Counted from the stretch's first letter, positions 1 to 8,620 are shown. The stretch is DNA of 58,287 nucleotides from Firmicutes bacterium UBA5201 (GCA_002412775.1 DHVT01000005.1:1-58287), one strand, 5' to 3'. The notes: a model not told the origin generated them from the letters alone. Program-made: numbers and translations.

Positions 1-26
1 GACATTATCACATGTGAATCATATTA

Positions 27-45
27 AGATCGTCGCTTTTTATTT
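27..45 (+). terminator. 3' half of an intrinsic terminator cut by the window edge
   Basis: The string GATCGTCGCTTTTT near the left edge is the same as the 3' arm and T-tract of the terminator at 2218-2258. Its 5' arm would lie left of the window. It probably ends a gene upstream of the window. This is inferred from the match, because the complete hairpin cannot be seen. Confidence 0.4.
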
Positions 46-50
46 TGGGG

Positions 51-79
51 TTGACAAGTAAAACAATTCCCTATAGAAT
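51..79 (+). promoter_or_regulatory. sigma-A type promoter of the CoA-disulfide reductase gene
   Basis: A perfect -35 box TTGACA (51-56) is followed after 17 bp by the -10 box TAGAAT (74-79). The start of transcription would fall within or just before the C/G-rich inverted repeat at 87-107, so a repressor bound there would block initiation. Confidence 0.8.
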
Positions 80-86
80 GAAATAG

Positions 87-107
87 ACCCCCAGGGTAGG
101 GGGGTAT
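87..107. promoter_or_regulatory. CstR/CsoR-like operator candidate
   Basis: Between the -10 box and the gene lies a C-run/G-run inverted repeat, ACCCCC - AGGGTA - GGGGGGT. CsoR-family repressors, including the persulfide sensor CstR, are known to bind C-tract/G-tract inverted repeats of this kind. CstR typically controls rhodanese and sulfide-detoxification genes, which fits the gene downstream. No CsoR/CstR gene is in the window, so the assignment is inferred from site and context. Confidence 0.6.
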
Positions 108-173
108 GAAATTCAAATCGAAGTCACTGGACTTCGCAATTTACTATCGAATACATTGATTGAGGTGATTAAT

Positions 174-2195
174 ATGGAGAAAATTGTTATCATAGGTGGC
201 GTGGCAGCAGGAGCAACTGCAGCAGCGAAAGCAAGAAGACTTTCTGCAGATGCGCAAATTACAATTCTAGAGGCGGGAGCTGATATCTCATTTGCAAACT
301 GTGGACTGCCTTACTATATTGGCGGAGATATAAAAACCAGATCAAAGCTGATATTACAAAGTCCCGAGAGTTTTAATGACGAGTATCAAACTGCAGTTCA
401 CATATATACAACTGCAACTGAAATTGACAGAGAAAACAAGATCGTTCATACAGTCGATTCACGAACAGGTGAAAAGAAGTCCTTTGAGTATACAAAGTTG
501 ATTTTGGCCCAAGGCGGTAAGCCTATCGCACCACCGCTTCCCGGTGCGGATCAAGATCATGTGTTCCAACTTTGGACGCTTGATGACATGGACAAGATCC
601 ATTCATTCATAGAAAATGAAAAACCAAAAACAGCCGTTGTTGTCGGAGGTGGCTTTATAGGTCTTGAAATGACAGAAGCGCTCGCCAAAAGAGGTATGAA
701 AGTATCTGTTGTGGAAATGATGCCACATGTGATGGGAATCATGGAAGCAGAAATAGCAGGTTTCATCCAACAAGAAATGATCTCTTATGGAGTGGACATC
801 TATACGAACAAGGCGCTAGCTGAGATTGACACCAAAAACGTGAAGCTTAAGGATGGCACTGTAGTAGACGCAGACATGGTACTACTTTCCATTGGTGTTC
901 GTCCTACTTTAAAACTGGCACAAGAATCCGGTCTCGCAATGGGAGAAGCAGGAGGTCTGCTTGTGGATTCAACACTTAGAACAAGTGATGAAAACATTTA
1001 TGGTGCTGGTGATATGATCGAATTTGAACATCGTGTACTTGGAAAGAAAGTGCGTATTCCACTTGCCGGTCCAGCAAATCGTCAAGGTCGAATCGCTGCT
1101 GAAAATGCGCTTGGAAAAAAACATGAATATGGTGGACCAATAGGTACATCCATAGTCAGAGTCTTTGAAGCGGTTGCAGGCATGACAGGACTTTCATTAA
1201 AAGCTGCAAGGGCTGAAGGTATTGATGCCGATGCTATTGTCGTTCATAAAGAACACCACACTTCTTATTACCCTGGTGCAGAGATGGTGACGTTGCTTGT
1301 TGTTTATGACAAAGAAACGGGCATAGTACTCGGTGGACAAACTGCGGGTTACGCAGGTGCGGATAGAAGACTTGATGTCTTGGCGGTGGCTGTGGCGTCA
1401 AAACTTACAGTTTCCGATTTGGCTGATATCGATTTTGCATATTCACCACCACTTGGAAATGCCAACGACGCAATGAACATGGCAGCTTACGTGGCTGAAA
1501 ATAGAATTTCAGGATTCTCTCCTACTATGACAATCAATGAAATTGATGCCTATCTGGAAGGAAAGAATGTAAAGTGGCTTGACGTGAGAGATGTCTTTGA
1601 ATATGAAAAGGCTCATGTTGAAGGCGCAGTAAATATACCGATCGAAGTTCTATCATCAAATCTTGATCAACTTAAAAAAGATCAAATGATCTTCATTTAT
1701 GATAAAACAGGTAAAAAAGGTCACCAGGCACTACGTGTTTTGATAGGTGCCGGGTTTACGAATGTATTCAATGTCAGCGGTGGATTCATAAGTCTTTCGA
1801 ATTATGTAAGTGCAGTCACACCAGCAAACTTTGTCCTAAATCTTCCTGCTCCAGTACAGAAAACACTTGGGGAATCAAACAAGGAAGAAAAGGTGGAGAC
1901 TGTCAAAGAAGAGGTCAAGAAAGAGACTTCGACAGGTCCATTGATTATTGATGTGAGAACTCCTGAAGAGTTTTCATACGGTGCCGTTCCAGGTGCGATC
2001 AATATTCCTCTAGATCATTTGGAACGTCAAATTAATAAACTTGAAAACAAAGATAGGGAAACCATCCTATACTGTGCAACCGGAGCAAGAAGTGCCTATG
2101 CACTACAAATTCTCAAGGCTTATGGTTTTACAAAGGTTGAGAATGGCGGTGGAGTTTCAAGAATGATGGCTCGCGTCAGAAGCACAGCTCAATAG
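174..2195 (+). CDS. CoA-disulfide reductase-like flavoprotein with two C-terminal rhodanese domains
   Basis: The 673-residue protein begins with a pyridine-nucleotide-disulfide oxidoreductase module: FAD motif IIGGVAAGATAA near residue 7, the single active cysteine C43 in SFANCGLPYY, and an NAD(P) motif VVGGGFIGLE near 160. This is the CoADR/NADH-oxidase class, which reduces CoA disulfide, CoA persulfide or polysulfide. Two rhodanese domains follow. The first (about 450-555) has YDKTGKKG where the catalytic loop should be, so it lacks the cysteine. The second (about 580-673) has an intact CATGARS loop with C634. There is no TusA domain. ATG 174 is chosen over TTG 156 because GAGG (162-165) is 8 nt upstream. 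The operator-like site upstream suggests induction by reactive sulfur. A cytosolic role in persulfide/sulfane-sulfur handling is inferred. Confidence 0.92.
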   Translation: MEKIVIIGGVAAGATAAAKARRLSADAQITILEAGADISFANCGLPYYIGGDIKTRSKLILQSPESFNDEYQTAVHIYTTATEIDRENKIVHTVDSRTGEKKSFEYTKLILAQGGKPIAPPLPGADQDHVFQLWTLDDMDKIHSFIENEKPKTAVVVGGGFIGLEMTEALAKRGMKVSVVEMMPHVMGIMEAEIAGFIQQEMISYGVDIYTNKALAEIDTKNVKLKDGTVVDADMVLLSIGVRPTLKLAQESGLAMGEAGGLLVDSTLRTSDENIYGAGDMIEFEHRVLGKKVRIPLAGPANRQGRIAAENALGKKHEYGGPIGTSIVRVFEAVAGMTGLSLKAARAEGIDADAIVVHKEHHTSYYPGAEMVTLLVVYDKETGIVLGGQTAGYAGADRRLDVLAVAVASKLTVSDLADIDFAYSPPLGNANDAMNMAAYVAENRISGFSPTMTINEIDAYLEGKNVKWLDVRDVFEYEKAHVEGAVNIPIEVLSSNLDQLKKDQMIFIYDKTGKKGHQALRVLIGAGFTNVFNVSGGFISLSNYVSAVTPANFVLNLPAPVQKTLGESNKEEKVETVKEEVKKETSTGPLIIDVRTPEEFSYGAVPGAINIPLDHLERQINKLENKDRETILYCATGARSAYALQILKAYGFTKVENGGGVSRMMARVRSTAQ

Positions 2196-2217
2196 AATGT
2201 ATGATTAGATAAACAAT

Positions 2218-2258
2218 GCGACGATTTGGAATATTCTTCTATGATCGTCGCTTTTTTT
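2218..2258 (+). terminator. intrinsic terminator after the CoADR-rhodanese gene
   Basis: Arms GCGACGAT (2218-2225) and ATCGTCGC (2244-2251) pair perfectly over 8 bp and are followed by seven Ts. The 3' arm and T-tract repeat those at the left edge of the window. Confidence 0.85.
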
Positions 2259-2316
2259 ATGTTCAATTTTTAGAATGGATGATATGATTATTATGAAGTA
2301 GGAAGGGGAATATATT

Positions 2317-3222
2317 ATGTTCTCGGATGTTGAAGAGAAAATAAAGAAAAAGAACAAAATATTCTTTTCCCGTGACACTCAGTGTCTACAGGAACTTTCA
2401 AAACAAATTCAACTGCAAAATCATAGAGTTCTTGTGATGTGGGCATTGGATTGCGCCAAATTGACTTTAAAGCTTTTTGAAACCAAGTATCCTGATGAGC
2501 GAAGACCTAGAACGTGTTTGGAGCTTAGTGAATCATGGGCAAGAGGCAAAATTAAGATGTCGGTTGCCAAAAGGGCTATTTTGGATTCGCATTCAGTAGC
2601 TAAAGAAAAGGATGATGCACTGTATGGTGCTCTCTGTCATGCGATCGGGCATGCGGGTGCAACCGTACACGTTGGTACTCATGCCATAGGGTTGCCGATC
2701 TATGAACTGACGGCAATAGTCTTAAAGCATGATAAAAAGGAATATGAAAATGCAGTGACAGATAAAATCAAATTTTACATTGAACGATTACACTATTGGC
2801 AAGAAAATACCGATAAACTTGAACTTGAATGGGGAGGTTTTTTGATGGAAAATAAAAAAGACTCAAAAGCGAAAACGCCCAAAATATTCAGTATGTCATT
2901 TGCAAGTGTCTATCCCATGTATATCCAAAAGGCAGAAAAAAAGGGAAGGACCAAGGCAGAGGTGGATGAGATCATATTTTGGCTCACCGGATATGATGCA
3001 CTTGGTTTTGGGAAGCAATTAGAGAACGAAGTTGATTTTGAAACTTTTTTTGAAGAGGCACCTAGGCTGAATGAACATGTGTCATTGATCAAAGGCGTTA
3101 TTTGTGGTTATCGTGTCGAGGAAATCGAGGATGATTTGATGCGTAAAATTCGTTATCTGGATAAGTTGGTGGATGAACTTGCCAAAGGGAAATCCATGGA
3201 TAAGATATTGCGTTCAAAATAA
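2317..3222 (+). CDS. Imm-5-like / DUF2200 fusion protein
   Basis: This 301-residue cytosolic protein joins two conserved families. Residues about 30-150 (TCLELSESWARGKIKM, ALCHAIGHAGATVHV, GLPIYELTA) match the pattern of 'putative immunity protein' (Imm-5-like) sequences. Residues about 190-300 (KIFSMSFASVYPMYI, KGRTKAEVDEIIFWLTGY, SLIKGVICGYRVEEIED) are a classic DUF2200 domain, a small helical family without known function. Both are usually separate small proteins, so this is a fusion. No toxin gene is adjacent, and an immunity role is not supported by context. The ribosome site is GGAAGGGG before ATG. It stands alone between a terminator and a convergent gene. Confidence 0.8.
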   Translation: MFSDVEEKIKKKNKIFFSRDTQCLQELSKQIQLQNHRVLVMWALDCAKLTLKLFETKYPDERRPRTCLELSESWARGKIKMSVAKRAILDSHSVAKEKDDALYGALCHAIGHAGATVHVGTHAIGLPIYELTAIVLKHDKKEYENAVTDKIKFYIERLHYWQENTDKLELEWGGFLMENKKDSKAKTPKIFSMSFASVYPMYIQKAEKKGRTKAEVDEIIFWLTGYDALGFGKQLENEVDFETFFEEAPRLNEHVSLIKGVICGYRVEEIEDDLMRKIRYLDKLVDELAKGKSMDKILRSK

Positions 3223-3223
3223 T

Positions 3224-3260
3224 AAGAGCCTCCGATTCAATTTATTGATCGGCGGCTCTT
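3224..3260. terminator. bidirectional terminator between convergent genes
   Basis: AAGAGCCTCCGAT (3224-3236) and ATCGGCGGCTCTT (3248-3260) pair with one mismatch. On the minus strand the stem is followed by a T-rich stretch, so it serves the cyclase gene best. The stem overlaps the last codons of that gene. Confidence 0.7.
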
Positions 3261-4357
3261 CGTCCTAATGTGGCTTTCATATAAGCCTTATGTGCATACA
3301 TAAAATCGTCAGCTCTGGATAAGGCTTCATATATTGTCTCGCCGGATTGGTGATCGTAATGCGAATAACCATGAGCCATTTCCAGTTTGTTTTTTGCTTT
3401 GTTATTGTATTCATCCGTTAAGGTTTTTAATGTCAGAAGGAAATTTTCAGCATCGTCATCCGTGAGATCATCACAAATGGCACAAAATTCATCGCCACCT
3501 ATTCGAAACACATCTCCAATCTCGGCAAAACAGGTATTCAGCAAAGCTGCAGATGATTTAATGAGGATATCTCCTTCATCGTGACCGTATAGATCGTTTA
3601 TACTTTTCAGATTGTTGAGATCGAACACGAACAAGGTGACATTTTTACGAGTATCATTTCGAAGCATTTCCTTGTCAAAAGCAGTCCGATTTTTAATTTT
3701 GGTTTGAATGTCAAAATCATATTGCATCTCCAAGGAATAAATATAGTAGAGCAGCAGGCTCAATGAGACGCTAGGCCAAATAAGAAGCAGATTCGGATAA
3801 GCGATTTGAACAGTGAAGGATAAGATGGGAAGCGAAAAAATCATGACAAGTATCATTTTGTCAGGTCGAGCCGCCTTTGCACGGTTTTCCAGAATTTCAA
3901 AAATGACGAGACAAAAGTAAACCAAGCTGACCAAAGTCGGCATCAAAAAGAGGATCCCACGTTCATAATGATTTGAAGCGTCTATTTTGAATACGAAGCC
4001 CATCCAATAACTTAAAACACACAATAGAGCATTGAAATACAGTGGTAATACCCATCGTATGTCCTGTTTATTGACAGGGACCTTTGTACTGACAAATTGC
4101 AAAAAGAGATATGGAACAATCGGACTCAATGCAAACCCCAATACATTGACAATCTTATGTGCGATGATAAATTGCGCACCACTTGAATCGAGAATTAAAT
4201 TGGAGATGATTTCGAGAGTCAGTATGACAATGGTCATACATGCTGCGGCTATATAATATGAATTTTTCTTGTTTTCGAGAATATGGCGTTTGGCAAGGCT
4301 GATTGTAAATAGAAGCGGTACAATTGAAAACAGATCTAAAGCAATCAGATTGGACAT
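3242..4357 (-). CDS. membrane-bound diguanylate cyclase (GGDEF)
   Basis: The 371-residue protein has about six or seven hydrophobic helices in residues 1-205, resembling the 7TM sensory region of some histidine kinases. A GGDEF domain follows with an intact RIGGDEF signature, so it should convert two GTP to c-di-GMP at the inner membrane. The product-inhibition I-site (RxxD, five residues before GGDEF) reads EIGD. The arginine is missing, so feedback inhibition is probably weak or lost. The N-terminal ligand is unknown. The gene is monocistronic. A probable c-di-GMP-I riboswitch sits at about 8.7 kb, so signal and receptor lie in the same window, though a direct link is inference. Confidence 0.92.
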   Translation of the reverse strand: MSNLIALDLFSIVPLLFTISLAKRHILENKKNSYYIAAACMTIVILTLEIISNLILDSSGAQFIIAHKIVNVLGFALSPIVPYLFLQFVSTKVPVNKQDIRWVLPLYFNALLCVLSYWMGFVFKIDASNHYERGILFLMPTLVSLVYFCLVIFEILENRAKAARPDKMILVMIFSLPILSFTVQIAYPNLLLIWPSVSLSLLLYYIYSLEMQYDFDIQTKIKNRTAFDKEMLRNDTRKNVTLFVFDLNNLKSINDLYGHDEGDILIKSSAALLNTCFAEIGDVFRIGGDEFCAICDDLTDDDAENFLLTLKTLTDEYNNKAKNKLEMAHGYSHYDHQSGETIYEALSRADDFMYAHKAYMKATLGRRAADQ

Positions 4358-4476
4358 GCGAAAACACCTCCTTTGGTCATAGCATGGAACTTACTGAAAT
4401 GATACTTCATCAGACTTTATGAGTAGACTGAGCAACAAACAGTGTATTCAATATTTTACCATCTATAGAACACCCT

Positions 4477-4505
4477 TTCAACAATTTAGATTAAAGTGTT
4501 ATAAT
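4477..4505 (+). promoter_or_regulatory. promoter of mgtE
   Basis: A perfect TATAAT (4500-4505) lies 50 bp before the mgtE start, with a poor -35 (TTCAAC, 4477-4482) at 17 bp spacing. The leader is too short to hold an M-box riboswitch, so any magnesium control of this gene must act another way. Confidence 0.6.
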
Positions 4506-4554
4506 ATAGTTCGGAATACATTCCTCCAATCATAAAAACAAAGAAGGTGTCATT

Positions 4555-5889
4555 ATGTTACATCCGAATAAAATTCTTGATTTTATACTAAACAGTTCAT
4601 ATGAGACCATTTTAGATCAAATCGATGACATACATCCCGTAGATTTTTTAGAAGCGCTTTCTGAATTTGAAAATGACCCCATTCAAGTCCTTGAGAAATT
4701 GCCTGATGAATACATCGGTCTATTACTGGACTATGCGGAAGATGATGAAAAATTCGCACTGCTTTCCCACTTTTCGGAAACACGCAAGGGGCAACTGATT
4801 TCTGAGATGTCATCAGATGAACTCGTGGACTTGCTTGGCGGACTTGATTTAGAAGACCAAAATGCAATCCTTGACAATATGAATATCGAAGATGCCAATG
4901 AAGTCAAAGGACTGCTTGCTTATGACCCGGAAACCGCAGGTGGCATCATGGCCACCGAGTTTATTGCCATTAAGGAGTCCTTTACTATCAACGAGACCAT
5001 TGAGTATCTCAGGTCAATGGCTCCCACATCAGAAACGCCTTATTATATTTATGTAATAAATGATTTTGATGTCTTGAAAGGTGTGGTACCTCTAAGAGAA
5101 ATCGTCATTTCTGAACCGACAACGTTGATCAAAGATATCATGATTGAAAAAATCATAAGCATCCCAGTTGATCTGGATCAAGAGGAAGTCGCGCTTATGT
5201 TTGATAAGTACAGCTTCATGGCTGTACCGGTTGTAGATCATGAGGGCGTTATTCTTGGTATTGTCACTGTGGACGACGTCATGGAAATCATGAAAGATGA
5301 ATATACAGAAGATATGTTCAGGTTGGCTGGTCTTGATGAGACTGAAAAGATAGACGGATCGGTCAAAGGCGCAATCAAATCACGTTTGCCATGGTTATTG
5401 GTCAACTTGATCACTGCAATTTTAGCTGCCGCAACAGTGAGTCTTTTTGAGAACACCATTGCTCAAATTGTTGCCCTTGCCACATTCATGCCAATTGTTG
5501 CAGGCATGGGAGGCAATGCCGGGACACAAACGTTGACCTTGATCATTCGAGGAATAGCACTTGGTGAGTTAACCTATGAAAACCAAAAGGAAATACTTCG
5601 AAAGGAAATTTTGATCGGACTCATCAACGGACTATGTCTTGGAGTCATCGTCGCCTTACTAGGTTATTTTTGGGTGGGAACCGCGGCTTTTGGTTTTGTT
5701 ATCGGTTTGGCCATGTTCCTGAATCTTATTGTGGCCACATTTTCCGGGTATTACGTGCCCGTGATCTTAAAAAAGGTGGGCATCGACCCTGCACTGGCTT
5801 CTGCTGTTTTCGTCACAACCGTCACAGACGTATTGGGCTTCTTCTTTTTCTTAGGCCTAGCAACGATAATGATAAATTTTTTGATATAA
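4555..5889 (+). CDS. mgtE: MgtE-type magnesium channel/transporter
   Basis: The 444 residues show the full MgtE layout: an N-terminal MgtE_N superhelical domain (about 15-135, with the LLGGLDLED and YDPETAGGIMATEF segments), paired CBS domains (about 138-255), a connecting helix, and five membrane helices in the C-terminal third with GGNAGTQT and FVTTVTDVLGF. MgtE dimers conduct Mg2+ across the inner membrane, and their cytosolic domains close the pore when intracellular Mg2+ is high. Length matches the family. The ribosome site is AAGAAGGTG. The next gene begins 45 bp downstream on the same strand, so co-transcription is likely. Confidence 0.97.
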   Translation: MLHPNKILDFILNSSYETILDQIDDIHPVDFLEALSEFENDPIQVLEKLPDEYIGLLLDYAEDDEKFALLSHFSETRKGQLISEMSSDELVDLLGGLDLEDQNAILDNMNIEDANEVKGLLAYDPETAGGIMATEFIAIKESFTINETIEYLRSMAPTSETPYYIYVINDFDVLKGVVPLREIVISEPTTLIKDIMIEKIISIPVDLDQEEVALMFDKYSFMAVPVVDHEGVILGIVTVDDVMEIMKDEYTEDMFRLAGLDETEKIDGSVKGAIKSRLPWLLVNLITAILAAATVSLFENTIAQIVALATFMPIVAGMGGNAGTQTLTLIIRGIALGELTYENQKEILRKEILIGLINGLCLGVIVALLGYFWVGTAAFGFVIGLAMFLNLIVATFSGYYVPVILKKVGIDPALASAVFVTTVTDVLGFFFFLGLATIMINFLI

Positions 5890-5934
5890 AATTGGGTATA
5901 GGTAAAAAAATGAATACCTCTAAAGGAGGAGCAG

Positions 5935-7299
5935 ATGTCCTGGCTTGAGATTCTATTGTTTGGTTTTTCTTTTATATACATCATTACAAATCATATAACG
6001 AAAATCAATTTGACAACTATGGTGAATCTGCTCGCATTGACTGGATTTGGATTTTTGATGGGGCATATCTTGTTTGACGTTACAAACTGGCAATTGTATC
6101 CTCTGTATTTTTTCATTGCCATGAGTTGGACTGTGACTATTGTAGGCATATTGATGAGAAAAAATGATCAGATTCCACGGGACAACAAAAAAAAGATTGC
6201 GATCATCGGGACTACTGCAATTGTCCTATCGGGCATGTTGATGTTGATATTTCCTGTTTATGAGATTCCTGCACCTGAGGGCGAATATGCCATCGGGACT
6301 TTCACATTTGAATTGACGGATCCGGATAGAGTTGAAATGTACGGCAAACATGCAGAAGCAAGCGATTCTTTGCGGCGTTTACGTGTTCAGTTGTGGTATC
6401 CTTCAGATCAGGTGAATGGGTACAAACGTGTGGCCTGGCTTCAGGATGGCATTAAATTATCCAGATCTTTGGCAAAGGAAATGAAACTACCATTTTTCGT
6501 TCTGGATCATACAAAGGATGTTCTTTCCAATGCTTATTTGGAGGCTCCCATAAGTGATGACAAAGACAAATTTCCAGTGATCGTATTATCACATGGATGG
6601 ATGGGTTTTAGAAATTTACACAATGATTTTGCCGAACTTCTTGCGAGCAATGGATATGTCGTACTCGGGATTGATCATACCTATGGATCCCAGTTGACTC
6701 TTTTTGACGATGGATTTGCAGCGGAACTTTATAAAAGTGCATTGCCTGACAGAGACTCAACTTCAGATTTTTTAGATTACGCTAATCAGCTTGTGCTCAC
6801 ATATGCGGGCGATATAAAGCTGGTTTTGGATTCACTTGAATCCTTGAATGATGGAGAATATTCAAAGAGCATCAATGGAGAACTGGACTTGTCTCGAATT
6901 GGTTTGATGGGACACAGCACTGGTGGAGGTGCAGGCGTCTCAGCAGCTCTTAATGACGATCGCGTCAAATCCATATTTGGAATGGATGCATGGGTGGAAC
7001 CACTTGGGATGGAAACCATGACTGTCGGGTTATCGATTCCCGCTTTGTTTTTAAGAAGTGAACAATGGGAAGGCGGTCTCAACGACAATTATTTAACCCC
7101 GTTGGTACAGGCAAGTAATGATGCGAAGTTGATCCAAATAGATGGAACAACACACATTGATTTCACAATGTCGACCATGTTTTCCAGTCTCACTGGGATC
7201 ATTGGTTTCACAGGAAAACTCGATCGAGAGCAGTCTGCGAGTCTTCAGCACGATTATGTTTTGGAATTTTTCAATCAATCGTTGAATAAGGAAAACTGA
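5935..7299 (+). CDS. membrane-anchored PAF-acetylhydrolase-like alpha/beta hydrolase
   Basis: The 454-residue protein has four hydrophobic segments in residues 1-105 and then a serine-hydrolase domain. The nucleophile elbow is GHSTGGG (Ser near 327). A candidate acid lies in FGMDAW and a candidate histidine in DGTTHIDF. VIVLSHGWMGFR forms the oxyanion region. The arrangement resembles platelet-activating-factor acetylhydrolase isoform II, which releases short acyl groups from phospholipids; the actual substrate is unknown. The ribosome site AAAGGAGGAG is strong. It sits between mgtE and the selenoprotein gene (13 bp before its ATG), so the three are probably one transcript. Confidence 0.85.
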   Translation: MSWLEILLFGFSFIYIITNHITKINLTTMVNLLALTGFGFLMGHILFDVTNWQLYPLYFFIAMSWTVTIVGILMRKNDQIPRDNKKKIAIIGTTAIVLSGMLMLIFPVYEIPAPEGEYAIGTFTFELTDPDRVEMYGKHAEASDSLRRLRVQLWYPSDQVNGYKRVAWLQDGIKLSRSLAKEMKLPFFVLDHTKDVLSNAYLEAPISDDKDKFPVIVLSHGWMGFRNLHNDFAELLASNGYVVLGIDHTYGSQLTLFDDGFAAELYKSALPDRDSTSDFLDYANQLVLTYAGDIKLVLDSLESLNDGEYSKSINGELDLSRIGLMGHSTGGGAGVSAALNDDRVKSIFGMDAWVEPLGMETMTVGLSIPALFLRSEQWEGGLNDNYLTPLVQASNDAKLIQIDGTTHIDFTMSTMFSSLTGIIGFTGKLDREQSASLQHDYVLEFFNQSLNKEN

Positions 7300-7312
7300 A
7301 GGAGGAAAACTT

Positions 7313-7609
7313 ATGGAAATCATCATCAATAAAGAAGTCAAAGCTTTCCTTGAAAGGAAGCGTTCAACCGTTCTTACAGTGTCATTGGTCAGCGCTGGAG
7401 GCGGCTGATGTGGAACATTTTCGATTCCCGATGTCGGGTTTCGGGTTCCGGAGGTTCCGGAACATTACAATCTGTATCATAAGGATGGCATTGCCGTTTA
7501 TGTCAAAAAAAATGTGAATACTGACAACAACAAGTTGGAGTTTGTCGCAAACAAATTTTTGTTTGTCACGTCACTGGAAGTTAAAGGTGTGAAAGTGATT
7601 GCATTGTAG
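7313..7609 (+). CDS. HesB-like selenoprotein; TGA at 7406 read as selenocysteine
   Basis: Ribosome site GGAGG (7301-7305) precedes ATG 7313. The frame runs 31 codons to TGA 7406-7408 and then 66 further codons without a stop to TAG 7607-7609, giving 98 residues with Sec32. The site reads G-G-G-U-C-G, aligning with the GGGCSG loop of HesB/IscA proteins and matching the HesB-like 'CC/Se motif' selenoprotein families. Downstream segments such as DGIAVYV and KFLFVTSLEVKG continue the pattern. A hairpin CCCG-ATGT-CGGG (7427-7438) puts its GU-containing loop 22-25 nt after the TGA, as expected for a bacterial SECIS. It lacks the later CxC of IscA, so it is probably a redox protein rather than an Fe-S carrier. 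A nonsense mutation is the alternative, but the position and intact 3' frame argue against it. Confidence 0.88.
7412..7448 (+). promoter_or_regulatory. bacterial SECIS element of the HesB-like selenoprotein
   Basis: GGAAC (7412-7416) can pair with GTTCC (7444-7448). Inside is the perfect apical stem CCCG/CGGG with loop ATGT (7431-7434). The loop holds the GU that SelB-type elements carry, and its distance from the TGA is in the usual 16-37 nt range. This is read from sequence; no folding program was run. Confidence 0.75.
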
Positions 7610-7654
7610 GATCAGCTGAATCGACAGATTATGAAAGAGTGATCAAATATGTAT

Positions 7655-8620
7655 ATGAAAGAACTAATAATAAAAAGTCTGAAGATAACCATAGGTGTTG
7701 TAATCGCAATCATCATAGCACAGGCTTTGAAAATGGAGTTTTATTCCTCCGTCGCGACAATTGTGATCGTCAGTATGCTGTCCGCCAAGAAGCAGTCCAT
7801 TAAGTTGGCGGCGACTCGACTCTTGGCGGCCATTGTTTCATTGGCACTTGCCACTATGTTATTTACTGCGTTTGGCTATTCTTTGGCTGTATTTGCCTTA
7901 TATATTTTGATTTTCACTTTTCTGATGTATAAATTCGATTCAAAAACTGCCATTGTTTTGAATGTTGTTTTGGTGATGCACATCTATTCACTGCAAGAGA
8001 TCACAGTTCCAATTTTACTCAATGAATTTGGGCTGATGTTTTTAGGTGTTTTAGTTGCGCTTGTCATCAATCTGTTTGTACTTGACATTGAAGATGAACT
8101 GGTTGGCTATCGAACTCAAGTTGAATCCTTATTCGACAGGATTTTTCAGAATATGGGCAAATGTCTTTTAAACCAGTGCAAAACCGATGTGGTGGAGGCT
8201 GATCTAAAGGATCTGAATGTGGTCTTGACCAAGGCGAAAGCCCGAGCCTATCAATACATGAACAACTATTATATTCAAGAGAACAATTATTATGTCGAGT
8301 ATTTCACCATGCGAAAGCAACAGTATTATACAGTAGACAACATGCAGAATTTTATCAAGCTCAGTTTCTTGAAACAGAAAGAGGTCGTGTTGCTCAAAGA
8401 TTTCACTGATCACTTTGTCAACAATACCAAAGTCATGAATTCCTGTGTGTCTCAGATAGAAACGCTGGAAAACATCAAACATTATTTTACTTATGAATCA
8501 GAGATTCCGATTACTCATCATCAACTTCAAAACAGAATCGCTTTACATCAATACCTTTATTCTTTGGAAGATTTGGTAACGGTTAAAATGAGGTTTATAG
8601 AAAAATATGAGAAGAAATAG
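7655..8620 (+). CDS. aromatic-acid-exporter (ArAE/FUSC) family membrane protein
   Basis: The protein (321 residues from ATG 7655) has about six hydrophobic helices in its first 150 residues, beginning with a short amphipathic segment and the IAIIIAQALKMEFYSSVATIV pattern of the ArAE_1/DUF939 family. The rest is a soluble helical domain rich in Gln, Asn and Tyr. Family members are inner-membrane proteins thought to export aromatic or weak acids; the substrate here is not known. ATG 7649 is an alternative start and neither has a strong ribosome site. It begins 45 bp after the selenoprotein stop and probably ends that operon. Confidence 0.8.
   Translation: MKELIIKSLKITIGVVIAIIIAQALKMEFYSSVATIVIVSMLSAKKQSIKLAATRLLAAIVSLALATMLFTAFGYSLAVFALYILIFTFLMYKFDSKTAIVLNVVLVMHIYSLQEITVPILLNEFGLMFLGVLVALVINLFVLDIEDELVGYRTQVESLFDRIFQNMGKCLLNQCKTDVVEADLKDLNVVLTKAKARAYQYMNNYYIQENNYYVEYFTMRKQQYYTVDNMQNFIKLSFLKQKEVVLLKDFTDHFVNNTKVMNSCVSQIETLENIKHYFTYESEIPITHHQLQNRIALHQYLYSLEDLVTVKMRFIEKYEKK

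Noticed and set aside
4358..4554. M-box riboswitch before mgtE
   Set aside because: Only about 50 nt lie between the promoter and the start codon, too short for the aptamer.
7313..7609. Pseudogene with a nonsense codon at 7406
   Set aside because: The TGA falls at the family's Cys/Sec position, is followed by a SECIS-like hairpin, and the frame stays open to a proper stop.
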